From Sphingorhabdus sp. (lineage in GTDB: Bacteria > Pseudomonadota > Alphaproteobacteria > Sphingomonadales > Sphingomonadaceae), in assembly GCF_023910635.1 (NCBI RefSeq), contig NZ_JAAVVZ010000005.1:1-64000 (forward strand): a stretch of DNA of 64,000 nucleotides, written 5' to 3'. The notes beneath the pieces are model-generated. The model searched no databases and was not told the DNA's origin. It worked only from the letters and a program-made list of their open reading frames with translations. The translations under genes were made by a program, and so were the position numbers. Positions 46,361 to 54,911 of the stretch are shown piece after piece. How positions within the stretch are numbered: the first letter of the stretch is position 1; each line of letters starts with the position of its first letter.

Positions 46361-48249
46361 CCATGAGGAACTCGATTAGCCGGCGGGATTTTCTCGACGG
46401 CGCTGCCCTGACCGTCGTCGCAGCAGCGTTGCCGCCACTCGCCTTTGCACAAACCAGCAATCCCCTATCCGCAAACCAACAATCCCCTATCCGGAGTGAC
46501 TACCCTCCAGAACTCACTGGAATGAGAGGAAATCATCCTGGCGCCTTCGATGATGCGCATGCGCTCGCCAGGGATGGAGAATCGCCGACAGCATTTCATG
46601 ACACGGGCGAAGAGTATGATCTGGTCATAGTTGGTGGGGGTATTAGCGGACTAGCGGCAGCCTTGTTCTTCCAGCAAGCCCGCGGAGTTGGCCAACGCAT
46701 TCTGATACTCGACAATCATGACGATTTTGGAGGACACGCAAAACGCAATGAGTTTCATACCGGCGGTAACATGCTGCTTGGTGTCGGCGGCAGCATAAAT
46801 CTGGAGAATCCGAGCAAGTATAGCGATATCGCAAAAGATCTTTTGAGCGAACTTGGGGTAGATTTCAAGCAGCTCAAAAGAGCAAAAGATCCGGATTATT
46901 TCTTAGGCGGCGGCACGCGCAAAACCGGTATGTTCGTTAAATCGCAAACCGGCGAATCTGCGCTCATTGCTGGACGTTGGTTCGGCGCCTTTTTCGGGGA
47001 CGCCGATGCCAAACCGCTTGTCGATCAATTGCCGTATCCTCGCAGTGAGAAAGAGAAGCTTCTCAAATTCCTTGGGGGCAACTGGGATTATCTTGCCGGG
47101 CGGTCAATGTTCGAACGCAGTGAGTATTTGTCATCGACCTCCTACCGAGAGTTCCTGACCAGCAGAGTCGGTCTTTCGCCAGATACTGCTTCGCTTTTCG
47201 ATCCTGCATTGCTGGCCAATTTCAGCGTTGGTGGTGAGGGACTATCCGTAAATGAAGCGATTAACTCCGGCGCGCCCGGTTTGAGTGCTGTTGGTTGGCC
47301 CTGGGCCCTGGCGGAGCGGCTGCTGGTAGATGGGGACAACGTGTTTGAAGCGCTTCTGTTTCCAGATGGAAATGCGTCTGTTGCTCGGCTGATGGTGCGG
47401 CGGCTGATCCCCGGCGTGGCCGAAGGCAACAGCATGGACGATATTGCGGCTGCTCGCTTCGATTATTCCAAGCTTGATACAGACGCCTCGCCAGTCCGCA
47501 TCCGTCTCAACAGCACCGTCGTCAGAGTCCGAGAGGAGGGTGAAACAGTCGCGGTCTCTTACATCCAGAACGGCAAACCCACACGCGTTCGAGCGAAGCA
47601 TTGTGTGTTGGCTTGTTTCAATATGATCATTCCGCATTTATGTCCGGAAATGACGGCTGAGCAGAAGGATGGCCTGAAGTATGGGTCGAAAGCTCCCTTT
47701 ATCTATACCAACGTTTTGCTGCGCGACGGGGCTGCGATACGACGCGCCGCCGCCGAAACAATCCTTTGTCCGCAGGGCTATTATTGCATCGTTACAAAGG
47801 CGCCGCCCGTGACGCTCCCGGATTTTTCTCCGCCTGAGGAACAGACTGATCCTATAGTGCTGTTCATGTTGCGCGCACCTGTCAGGCATAAAATCCCGGA
47901 TACGACCATTCGTGACCATTACAGGGTTGGTCGCTATCAACTTCTGGAGACACCTTTTTCAGAAATCGAGACTGCAACCAAAGCTCAACTCATGGACTTG
48001 TATGGGAGATACGGGTTCGACGCTGAGCGAGATATTGAAGCAATAACGGTGAACCGATGGTCGCATGGTTATGCTTATACCTACAGCGAGCTTGACGATC
48101 CGGATTTTGAGGAGGGCGCTTTTCCGCATGAGATCGGACGCAGGAAATTCGGACGAATCTCAATTGCAAACTCGGACTCCGAAGCTCGAGCCTATCTGGA
48201 TGCCGCAATCGATGCGGCCTGGCGGGCCGTGACAGAGCAACTCGCCTAA
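46357..48249 (+). CDS. Tat-exported FAD/NAD(P)-binding oxidoreductase
   Basis: Twin-arginine SRRDFLDGAALTVVAAALPPLAFA; dinucleotide fold YDLVIVGGGISGLAAALFF. Confidence 0.88.
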   Translation: MTMRNSISRRDFLDGAALTVVAAALPPLAFAQTSNPLSANQQSPIRSDYPPELTGMRGNHPGAFDDAHALARDGESPTAFHDTGEEYDLVIVGGGISGLAAALFFQQARGVGQRILILDNHDDFGGHAKRNEFHTGGNMLLGVGGSINLENPSKYSDIAKDLLSELGVDFKQLKRAKDPDYFLGGGTRKTGMFVKSQTGESALIAGRWFGAFFGDADAKPLVDQLPYPRSEKEKLLKFLGGNWDYLAGRSMFERSEYLSSTSYREFLTSRVGLSPDTASLFDPALLANFSVGGEGLSVNEAINSGAPGLSAVGWPWALAERLLVDGDNVFEALLFPDGNASVARLMVRRLIPGVAEGNSMDDIAAARFDYSKLDTDASPVRIRLNSTVVRVREEGETVAVSYIQNGKPTRVRAKHCVLACFNMIIPHLCPEMTAEQKDGLKYGSKAPFIYTNVLLRDGAAIRRAAAETILCPQGYYCIVTKAPPVTLPDFSPPEEQTDPIVLFMLRAPVRHKIPDTTIRDHYRVGRYQLLETPFSEIETATKAQLMDLYGRYGFDAERDIEAITVNRWSHGYAYTYSELDDPDFEEGAFPHEIGRRKFGRISIANSDSEARAYLDAAIDAAWRAVTEQLA

Positions 48250-48499
48250 ACTGCATGAATACTTTTATGTTCACAGGTCTAACCCTGCTCGATTAGAGGC
48301 CGACGCGCCGCGTAGCCGCCTAGCTTTTTTTGAAGAGCATTGAAATTGTTTATCAAATTCTTAATTCTTAAAAACATCGGGGTCGAATCAACAACTGAAA
48401 GCGCTGTAATCAGGATTGCCGTGGTTCAAAATGGATCGAGACTTCTGTGGGTGCCGTCCGAGATGCAAGAGGGTTTCTGGCGATAGGAGAAGATGAACT

Positions 48500-49981
48500 A
48501 TGAGGGCTTGGGTGCGTGCTTGGTTCGGCGTGGGATTGAGTTTCTGTGTTGCCGGGGCCGCTGTAGCGGAAGATAAGGCTGCACCTCCACAGTCTGCTGT
48601 GGAGTCAGATTGGGCCGCCGCTGCCCGCATGGATATCGAGGCCATCCATGACACCCTGCGCGACAACCATCCCGGCCCCGTAGATGTGGGCAACCCTGCT
48701 TTTGCTGAATGGCTGAAAGAGGGCAAGGCACAGGCGCTGGCGCAGGCCGCCGCCGCGACTCATGCCGGTGACTATTGGCGCGCAGTGCGCAGTTACACCA
48801 ATGGTTTTCGCGATGGGCATATCTGGTTCGGGTTCAGCGAGCCGGTGACGCGCGCGTGGCCGGGCCTGCTTACGATGCGCGACGCCGACGGGCGCACTCG
48901 GGTGGTGCTCAACGACGATGAGCCGAGCGTGCCATTGCAGTCGGAACTGCTGGCCTGCGACGGCAAGGATTCCGAGACCCTGCAGCGGCAGTGGGTAGAC
49001 CCCTATCGTTGGAACGCCGACATTCCCCACGAGCGCAACGCGGCGTCCGTCTTTTTGATGACCGCCTTTGTGGGCGATCCACGTAAGCCTCTAGCCTGTC
49101 GCTTCCGCGTTGACGGCGCGGAGGTCGAACGGACCTTGCGTTGGTCTTCGGTATCCGAAGATCGGCTTTCCAGCCTGATCGATCGGGCCTCGGGCGGGGG
49201 CGGAGAGTCGATCAAATTGCGCCAAGTAGATGGGGTCTGGTTTGTGTCGTTGCCAACCTTCGACCTGCAGCAGTCCGAACAGGTCGATGCCATGCGGGCA
49301 CTGATCCGCGAACTTGGCGAACAAGCCGAGGCATTGCGCAAAGCGCCCTGGGTGGTGTTGGATGTCCGGGGCAATGATGGCGGTAACAGCGGTTGGGGCA
49401 GTGAGGTTGCGGCGTCGCTATTTGGAAAGCAGACCATCGACCGGATTGAGGGCCAGTTCGATTGGACGGTCGACTGGCGTGCATCGTCACTCAACGCTGT
49501 ATCGCTCCGTCAGGCGGCGGAGGAAGCAGAGAAGGCCGGCCAGACTGCCGACGCGTTGTATCGCCGTGAATTGGCTGATGAGATCGAGACGGCGGCCGCA
49601 GCGGGAAAGGCTTATGTCCACAAGTCCAGCCCTGCTCAATCAGAGGCCAACACGCCGACAGAATCGTCTCCGTTCAAGGGTCGCGTCTTGCTGCTGACAG
49701 ACCATAACTGCGCGAGCGCTTGCCTGGACTTCGCCGACATCGCTCGGCGCCTGCCCGGCGTGGTGCATGTAGGGCTGCCTACTTCGGCCGATTCAATCTA
49801 CATTGATAACACGGGAATAGCGCTCCCAAGCGGGCACGGTTCACTGAGTTGGTCGATGAAGGTTTATCGGAACCGGATACGATCCAACAACCAATGGTAC
49901 GAACCCGCGATCCGTTGGCCGGGCGGTCCGATGACCGATGCGGCGGTGGCTAATTGGGTGCGTGGACTAACGTTCAATTAG
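48500..49981 (+). CDS. S41 family peptidase (C-terminal processing peptidase-like)
   Basis: WVVLDVRGNDGGNSGWG; GRVLLLTDHNCASACLDFADI; signal peptide; stop TAG overlaps repeat footprint. Confidence 0.88.
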   Translation: MRAWVRAWFGVGLSFCVAGAAVAEDKAAPPQSAVESDWAAAARMDIEAIHDTLRDNHPGPVDVGNPAFAEWLKEGKAQALAQAAAATHAGDYWRAVRSYTNGFRDGHIWFGFSEPVTRAWPGLLTMRDADGRTRVVLNDDEPSVPLQSELLACDGKDSETLQRQWVDPYRWNADIPHERNAASVFLMTAFVGDPRKPLACRFRVDGAEVERTLRWSSVSEDRLSSLIDRASGGGGESIKLRQVDGVWFVSLPTFDLQQSEQVDAMRALIRELGEQAEALRKAPWVVLDVRGNDGGNSGWGSEVAASLFGKQTIDRIEGQFDWTVDWRASSLNAVSLRQAAEEAEKAGQTADALYRRELADEIETAAAAGKAYVHKSSPAQSEANTPTESSPFKGRVLLLTDHNCASACLDFADIARRLPGVVHVGLPTSADSIYIDNTGIALPSGHGSLSWSMKVYRNRIRSNNQWYEPAIRWPGGPMTDAAVANWVRGLTFN

Positions 49982-49992
49982 GGTCAGGACCC
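49981..49992. repeat. 12-bp footprint of the inverted-repeat element (GGGTCAGGACCC flanked by TTA/TAA)
   Basis: TTAGGGTCAGGACCCTAA = both element termini fused. Confidence 0.65.
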
Positions 49993-49995
49993 TAA

Positions 49996-50142
49996 ACGCA
50001 AAAGAGGTGGCAATATATATCGCCATTCGCTAGCAGCAACGGCATATATTCTTCGGGAATCACCTATGCGTAAACTGGTATCACTTCTTGCTTTGTCATT
50101 GGCACTTTCTGCTTGTGGCAGCTCGCAACTTGGCGGGGTGGG
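49996..50142 (+). pseudogene. Truncated duplicate of EPS export gene leader and first ~25 codons (MRKLVSLLALSLALSACGSSQLGGVG)
   Basis: 147-bp ungapped match to 54084-54230 with 6 mismatches by eye. Confidence 0.92.
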
Positions 50143-50560
50143 CTTCGTCGATCGGTAGGTGAAGTTGATCGCCCCGTGGCGCCGCCTTCCACATCAGTCG
50201 GAACAACTCCTGATTGATGATGGCAAAACGCACATAGGCAGCACCGCTTGCGGAAAATGCTGCCAGCGCACCTTGCCCCGATGCGGAGCGCGAGGCTGCC
50301 TGCTGTGCTGCCGCCAGCTGGTCAAAACCGGTCATCGCGAGAGCGACCAGCAATGCATCCTTATCCGGGAAGTGGCGGTATACGGCGGTCGCGCTTACCC
50401 CCACTTCCCGCGCCAGCGCCCGTAGCGACAGTGCGTCGGCGCTGTCCGCTGACAGCGCATGCATACCAGCTGCGATCAGCGCACTGCGCAAATCGCCGTG
50501 GTGATAGGCATCACGGCCAAGTGCTGGCGCTATGTTGACACTGGTATCATTCTTTGCCAT
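50096..50560 (-). pseudogene. TetR family regulator with C-terminus truncated/chimeric at the duplication junction
   Basis: HTH DALSLRALAREVGVSATAVYRHFPDKDALLVAL; native sequence ends at LPIDEA, then HPAKLRAATSRKCQ is antisense of the EPS fragment. Confidence 0.8.
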
Positions 50561-50612
50561 GTTGATGACGTTAACATCATTTGCGCGAGTCGCAAGCGGA
50601 GGGTGTCGAATT

Positions 50613-51065
50613 ATGGGCGAAGCAATCGCGGTTGCGCCGGAAGCAATGTTCGGATGGGCTGGACAAGCAGCAATGATCGGCTGGGGCATCCTGATTTTTC
50701 TGCCGAGACGCTGGCCACAGATCTTGTTTATTCCGCGTTATCTAATCCCTTTCGGACTCAGCCTGCTTTATGCCGGACTTGCATTTTCGCACTTCTTTAC
50801 AATCGAAGGGGGAGGCTACAACTCGCTAGATCAGGTCAGAATTCTGCTCTCAAAAGAAGAGATGTTGTTGGCTGGCTGGGTGCATTACCTGGCGTTTGAT
50901 CTCTTTATTGGCGGTTGGATCGCGGTTGAAGCGGATAAAGTTGGCCTAAATAGAGTGTTCCAGGCGCCAATCCTGATCGCGACGTTCATGTTCGGACCGG
51001 TGGGGCTGGCGTTGTTCTTGGCAATGCGTGCAGGCCATTTTCGCAAGCGGGAGGCAAGCGCATGA
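50613..51065 (+). CDS. ABA4-like (DUF4281) membrane protein
   Basis: MLLAGWVHYLAFDLFIGGWIAVEAD...FMFGPVGLALFLAMR pattern. Confidence 0.75.
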   Translation: MGEAIAVAPEAMFGWAGQAAMIGWGILIFLPRRWPQILFIPRYLIPFGLSLLYAGLAFSHFFTIEGGGYNSLDQVRILLSKEEMLLAGWVHYLAFDLFIGGWIAVEADKVGLNRVFQAPILIATFMFGPVGLALFLAMRAGHFRKREASA

Positions 51066-51886
51066 GCGAGAAAAACACAGCTTATCGAAAGCCGCTTATC
51101 CCTCAGTTGGATGGCGACCATGTGACGCGTCTGCTGCTTGTTTCCTGCTTGTTTATGCTGGCGAACTTCGTCGTATTTCTCCCTGCGTGGTTCCTTGATC
51201 CGCGCGTTTTGGATGGCGCCTCTGTTTGGACCAAGCCACAGAAGTTCACCGTTTCACTTGCACTGCATTTCGCGACGCTTGCAGTCCTTGCACAGCAATT
51301 GCCACGGGAGGTCCGAAGCGGTCCAGTGTTGATCGGTTTTTCCTATGCTGCCGCAGTCTCACTGGTTTTCGAATGGGGTTACGTCAGCTTGCAAGCCGCG
51401 CGCGCAAGGCGATCGCATTACAATTATGATGGTCAGTTCGAAGCGTTAATGTTTGCATTGATGGGGCTAGGCGCGTTCTTGCTGATCGCAGTTGCTATGG
51501 CGCTTGCGGTGCAGATTTATCGCAAGGGCGACAAGTCGATGGCCGGTCTACGTTGGGGCTCGATATTGGGACTGACGCTTGGTTTCATCTCCACGTTGAT
51601 CTTCGCCGGCTACATGTCGTCGTATGGGCGCTATGTGGGTGGCGACCTGGACCATGTCGGGATGGTGGTTCCGTTTTTTGGCTGGTCTCGCGAGATCGGA
51701 GATTTACGTCCAGCTCACTTTGTTTCACTCCACTTGATGCAAACGCTGCCGCTTGCTGGATATATCGCTGACCGTAAAAGATGGCCGGGCGTGAAGCTGG
51801 TCGTTGGCGTTGCTATTGTTCAGCTGACGTTCGCAACCTTCCTCTTTCTACAAGCACTCTCAGGCAAGCCGTTTTGGCCTATCTAG
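51062..51886 (+). CDS. Hypothetical multi-TM membrane protein
   Basis: ATGA overlap with upstream gene; ~7 hydrophobic helices; VWTKPQKFTVSLALHF. Confidence 0.8.
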   Translation: MSEKNTAYRKPLIPQLDGDHVTRLLLVSCLFMLANFVVFLPAWFLDPRVLDGASVWTKPQKFTVSLALHFATLAVLAQQLPREVRSGPVLIGFSYAAAVSLVFEWGYVSLQAARARRSHYNYDGQFEALMFALMGLGAFLLIAVAMALAVQIYRKGDKSMAGLRWGSILGLTLGFISTLIFAGYMSSYGRYVGGDLDHVGMVVPFFGWSREIGDLRPAHFVSLHLMQTLPLAGYIADRKRWPGVKLVVGVAIVQLTFATFLFLQALSGKPFWPI

Positions 51887-52032
51887 ATGTTTGATCCCTG
51901 CATTTGATGGTGGACCCCTTCGCTACAAATGGTGCCCATGTTAAGCAGCGTTGGTCCTAAAGGGCCTGAAAAATCAGACGTTTAATATCAATAAGATAAT
52001 AGAAAGAGAGTTGGTTGGGAGATGCTCTCGCA

Positions 52033-52053
52033 CCGCCAATTTATATTGAAAAA
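52033..52053. repeat. Putative att site (right)
   Basis: CCGCCAATTTATATTGAAAAA identical to tRNA-Ser 3' junction. Confidence 0.65.
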
Positions 52054-52341
52054 TAACAAGACTTCTTTTAAATCGTATTCCGTTCCATCAGAGATTCCCT
52101 GATGCGGCGTTTGCTTTAGGCTAGATCGTTTTATCTATTTTGTTGTGTGCCAGCTTCCTCCGTTACGTCGGCTTTAACACTGCAGGCGGATCCTGAACCC
52201 TAAGTACTGCCCGATAGTTTAGCGAGCGGCTCTCCTTTGGGTCATGGGCGCATTGGGCAAGCAAGTGTAGAGGATTGTCACCTTGATATTGACCTGACTT
52301 CGTGGGGCGGGCAACAGGCTCCTCATTCGAGGGGGAAGCGC

Positions 52342-54015
52342 ATGAAGAGATTTGGGCCGGTTTTAGGGACGCTGGTTGTAGCAGTCCTGTTGGCGCTTTT
52401 TGCGACGACGCCGCCAAAAGCAATGCCGGGTAATGCCCCAGCTCCAAGCTTCTCCGCAATCCGCGCAATGACGGATGTGAGGACAATTGCGAAACACCCG
52501 CACGTCACCGGCTCGGCCGAGAATGCAGTCGTGCGCGATCACATTATGCGCCGCATGGAAGCTCTCGGGATGGAGGTGTCGACCAGCACGGGCCTAATCG
52601 ACGCCAAGGGGACAAAGCGGCTCAATCACTGGAGCGGACGCAACGATCCACCGGCCACATTGGTCAATTTGATCGGCATTCTGCCCGGAAAAAATCGCAA
52701 CGCGCCGTCAGTTGTTCTGATGTCGCACCACGATACGGTTTGGGGCTCGCCCGGCGCCGCCGACGACACAGCGGGCGTTGCTGCAAGCCTGGAAGTCGTG
52801 CGCGCAATCCGCGCCCGTGGGCAGCAGGAACGCGATCTGGTCATGCTGGTCACCGATGGCGAAGAACTGGGCCTGCAGGGTGCACGCCAATTTTGGGCTG
52901 AACATCCTTTGCGCAAAAGCGTTGGCGCAGTAATCAATATGGAAGCGCGCGGCGGCGGCGGACGCACCACCCTGTTCCAGACCTCGCACCAGAACGGTGC
53001 AGCAATGCACGTCTATGCCGATGCGGTCCGTCGCCCTGGCGCATCTTCACTTGCAGCCTTCATTTACGCAGTCCTGCCCAATGACTCCGATCTGACACCC
53101 GTCATCAAGCATGATTACGCTGCCTATAACTTTGCCTTCATTGGGCGATCCGGCCTCTACCACTCACCATTGGCGACGCCGGACAACCTTGATCAAGGGT
53201 CATTACAGGATATGGGTGGGCAGGTCCTTGACCTCAGCCGCGCGCTCCTTGAGGCAGAAGGACTTCCCCAAAGGGCGGCTAATGTCGTGTTCTTTGACCT
53301 ATTCGGGATATTCACCGTGATCTATCCTGTTTGGCTGGGCTGGGTCATGATGATCACAGCAGCAGGCGGACTGTTTGTGGTCGTGCGGCGAGACGGAACA
53401 GACGGTCTGATGGCCGGTGCCGGACATATGCTAGCGCTGATCTTGGGAAGCGCAGCGATACTCTTCGCGCTCAACCGCTTATCCATCGGGCTTGCGCCAG
53501 CAAATTATTACGACCGCTTGGCCGCGATCCCCCGGCTAGAGGTTATGGCCGCATTGGGCGCGCTGGCGGCGTTTCTCGCACTGTTTGCAACCTGGCGGCC
53601 AAGCCGCGCCGGTGTCGTAGGTGCGGCGCTGCCTCTGTTCGTCATCGGCCTTGCCGCGCAAGCACTGGCGCCCACGGCTGCCTATTTTGTGGTTCTACCG
53701 CTAGTGGTCACCACCTTTGCACTGTTGGCGCGCTATGCTGCTGTGCAGATTGGCAATGCGGCACTGGTTGGTGGCTATATGTTGTCGCTGGGTCATCAGT
53801 TGATGCAAGGGGTGGGGCCGACGCTTTCCTTTGCCGTCGCACTGCCGCTGGCATTAGCGGTTTTATCGACACTGCCGCTGTGGCCCGGCATGGAGGCTCG
53901 AAAGGCGCGTGCGATCGCCGTTGCTGCCTTGCTGGGGGCTGCGTCCGTGTCACTTTGGGTCCTACTTGATGCTCCCGCAGCAAGCCGGGCTGTTTATTCC
54001 GATACCAAGCAGTAA
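52342..54015 (+). CDS. M28 family metallopeptidase with C-terminal membrane domain
   Basis: VVLMSHHDTVWGSPGAADDTAGVAASLEVVRAI; VTDGEELGLQGARQF; NMEARGGGG; ~8 C-terminal TM helices. Confidence 0.9.
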   Translation: MKRFGPVLGTLVVAVLLALFATTPPKAMPGNAPAPSFSAIRAMTDVRTIAKHPHVTGSAENAVVRDHIMRRMEALGMEVSTSTGLIDAKGTKRLNHWSGRNDPPATLVNLIGILPGKNRNAPSVVLMSHHDTVWGSPGAADDTAGVAASLEVVRAIRARGQQERDLVMLVTDGEELGLQGARQFWAEHPLRKSVGAVINMEARGGGGRTTLFQTSHQNGAAMHVYADAVRRPGASSLAAFIYAVLPNDSDLTPVIKHDYAAYNFAFIGRSGLYHSPLATPDNLDQGSLQDMGGQVLDLSRALLEAEGLPQRAANVVFFDLFGIFTVIYPVWLGWVMMITAAGGLFVVVRRDGTDGLMAGAGHMLALILGSAAILFALNRLSIGLAPANYYDRLAAIPRLEVMAALGALAAFLALFATWRPSRAGVVGAALPLFVIGLAAQALAPTAAYFVVLPLVVTTFALLARYAAVQIGNAALVGGYMLSLGHQLMQGVGPTLSFAVALPLALAVLSTLPLWPGMEARKARAIAVAALLGAASVSLWVLLDAPAASRAVYSDTKQ

Positions 54016-54153
54016 AAGCCCGTTTACGGATGGCGCATAAGCGCTGATACTGAACGAAGCAGACTATATTACTGTTCAATTACACGCAAAAGAGGTGGCA
54101 ATATATATCGCCATTCGCTAGCAGCAACGGCACATATTCTTCGGGAATCACAT

Positions 54154-54876
54154 ATGCGTAAACTGTTGGCACTTCTTGCTTTGTCATTGGCACTTTCTGC
54201 TTGCGGCAGCTCGCAACTTGGCGGGGTGGGGAGTATGTCCGATATCAAGGTCGTTGACAGTGACGTACTGCCCGAACCGACCCGGATTGATTTATTTGAA
54301 CAAAACAGACCCTATCTCATCGGTCCCTTTGATAAATTGACCATTGATGTCTTCGGCATTGAAGAGTTGAGCAAGCAGGAAGTTCAAACCGATGCCGGTG
54401 GGCGGATATCTTTCCCGCTGGCGGGTATTATAGAGGCCGCTGGAAAAACGCCCGGTGAGCTGGAAGAGGAAATCGAGGGCCGCCTGCGTGGCCAATATGT
54501 CCGCGATCCCCAGGTTACCGTGAATCTGAAAGAAACGGTCAGCCAAGTAATCACCATCGACGGTCAGGTGCGTGAACCAGGATTATATCCTGTCATTGGC
54601 AAAATGACGCTGATGCGCGCTGTGGCGGTGGCAAAGGGCACTTCGGAATTTGCCAAGCTGAACGATGTCGTCATTTTCCGAACGGTAAATGGGCAAAAGA
54701 TGGCGGCGCTTTATAACCTGAAATCGATCCGCCGTGGCGTTTACAATGACCCAGAAGTGTTCGCCAATGATGTTGTCGTTGTCGGTGATTCACAGGCGCG
54801 CAGGTTGTTCAAGGATGCGCTGCAGGTCACGCCTGCTCTTTTAACGCCGCTGATCTATATCTTGCAGACCAATTAA
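54154..54876 (+). CDS. Polysaccharide export protein (Wza/GumB-like lipoprotein)
   Basis: Lipobox LSACG; GPFDKLTIDVFGIEELSKQEVQTDAGGRISFPLAGIIEAAGKTPGELEEEIEGRL; SLBB-like VDGQVREPGLYPVIGKMTL region. Confidence 0.93.
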   Translation: MRKLLALLALSLALSACGSSQLGGVGSMSDIKVVDSDVLPEPTRIDLFEQNRPYLIGPFDKLTIDVFGIEELSKQEVQTDAGGRISFPLAGIIEAAGKTPGELEEEIEGRLRGQYVRDPQVTVNLKETVSQVITIDGQVREPGLYPVIGKMTLMRAVAVAKGTSEFAKLNDVVIFRTVNGQKMAALYNLKSIRRGVYNDPEVFANDVVVVGDSQARRLFKDALQVTPALLTPLIYILQTN

Positions 54877-54911
54877 TCCGCGAAGCAATCGCGCTCGGCA
54901 TCTGGTGCGTC

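Noticed and set aside
44925-54015. Defence island or novel antiphage system in the accessory region
   Set aside because: Recognisable proteins are regulators, membrane proteins, peptidases and an oxidoreductase; no nuclease, helicase, TIR, RT or toxin-antitoxin signature seen.
54291-54546. Minus-strand ORF 54292..54546
   Set aside because: Antisense to the polysaccharide export gene.
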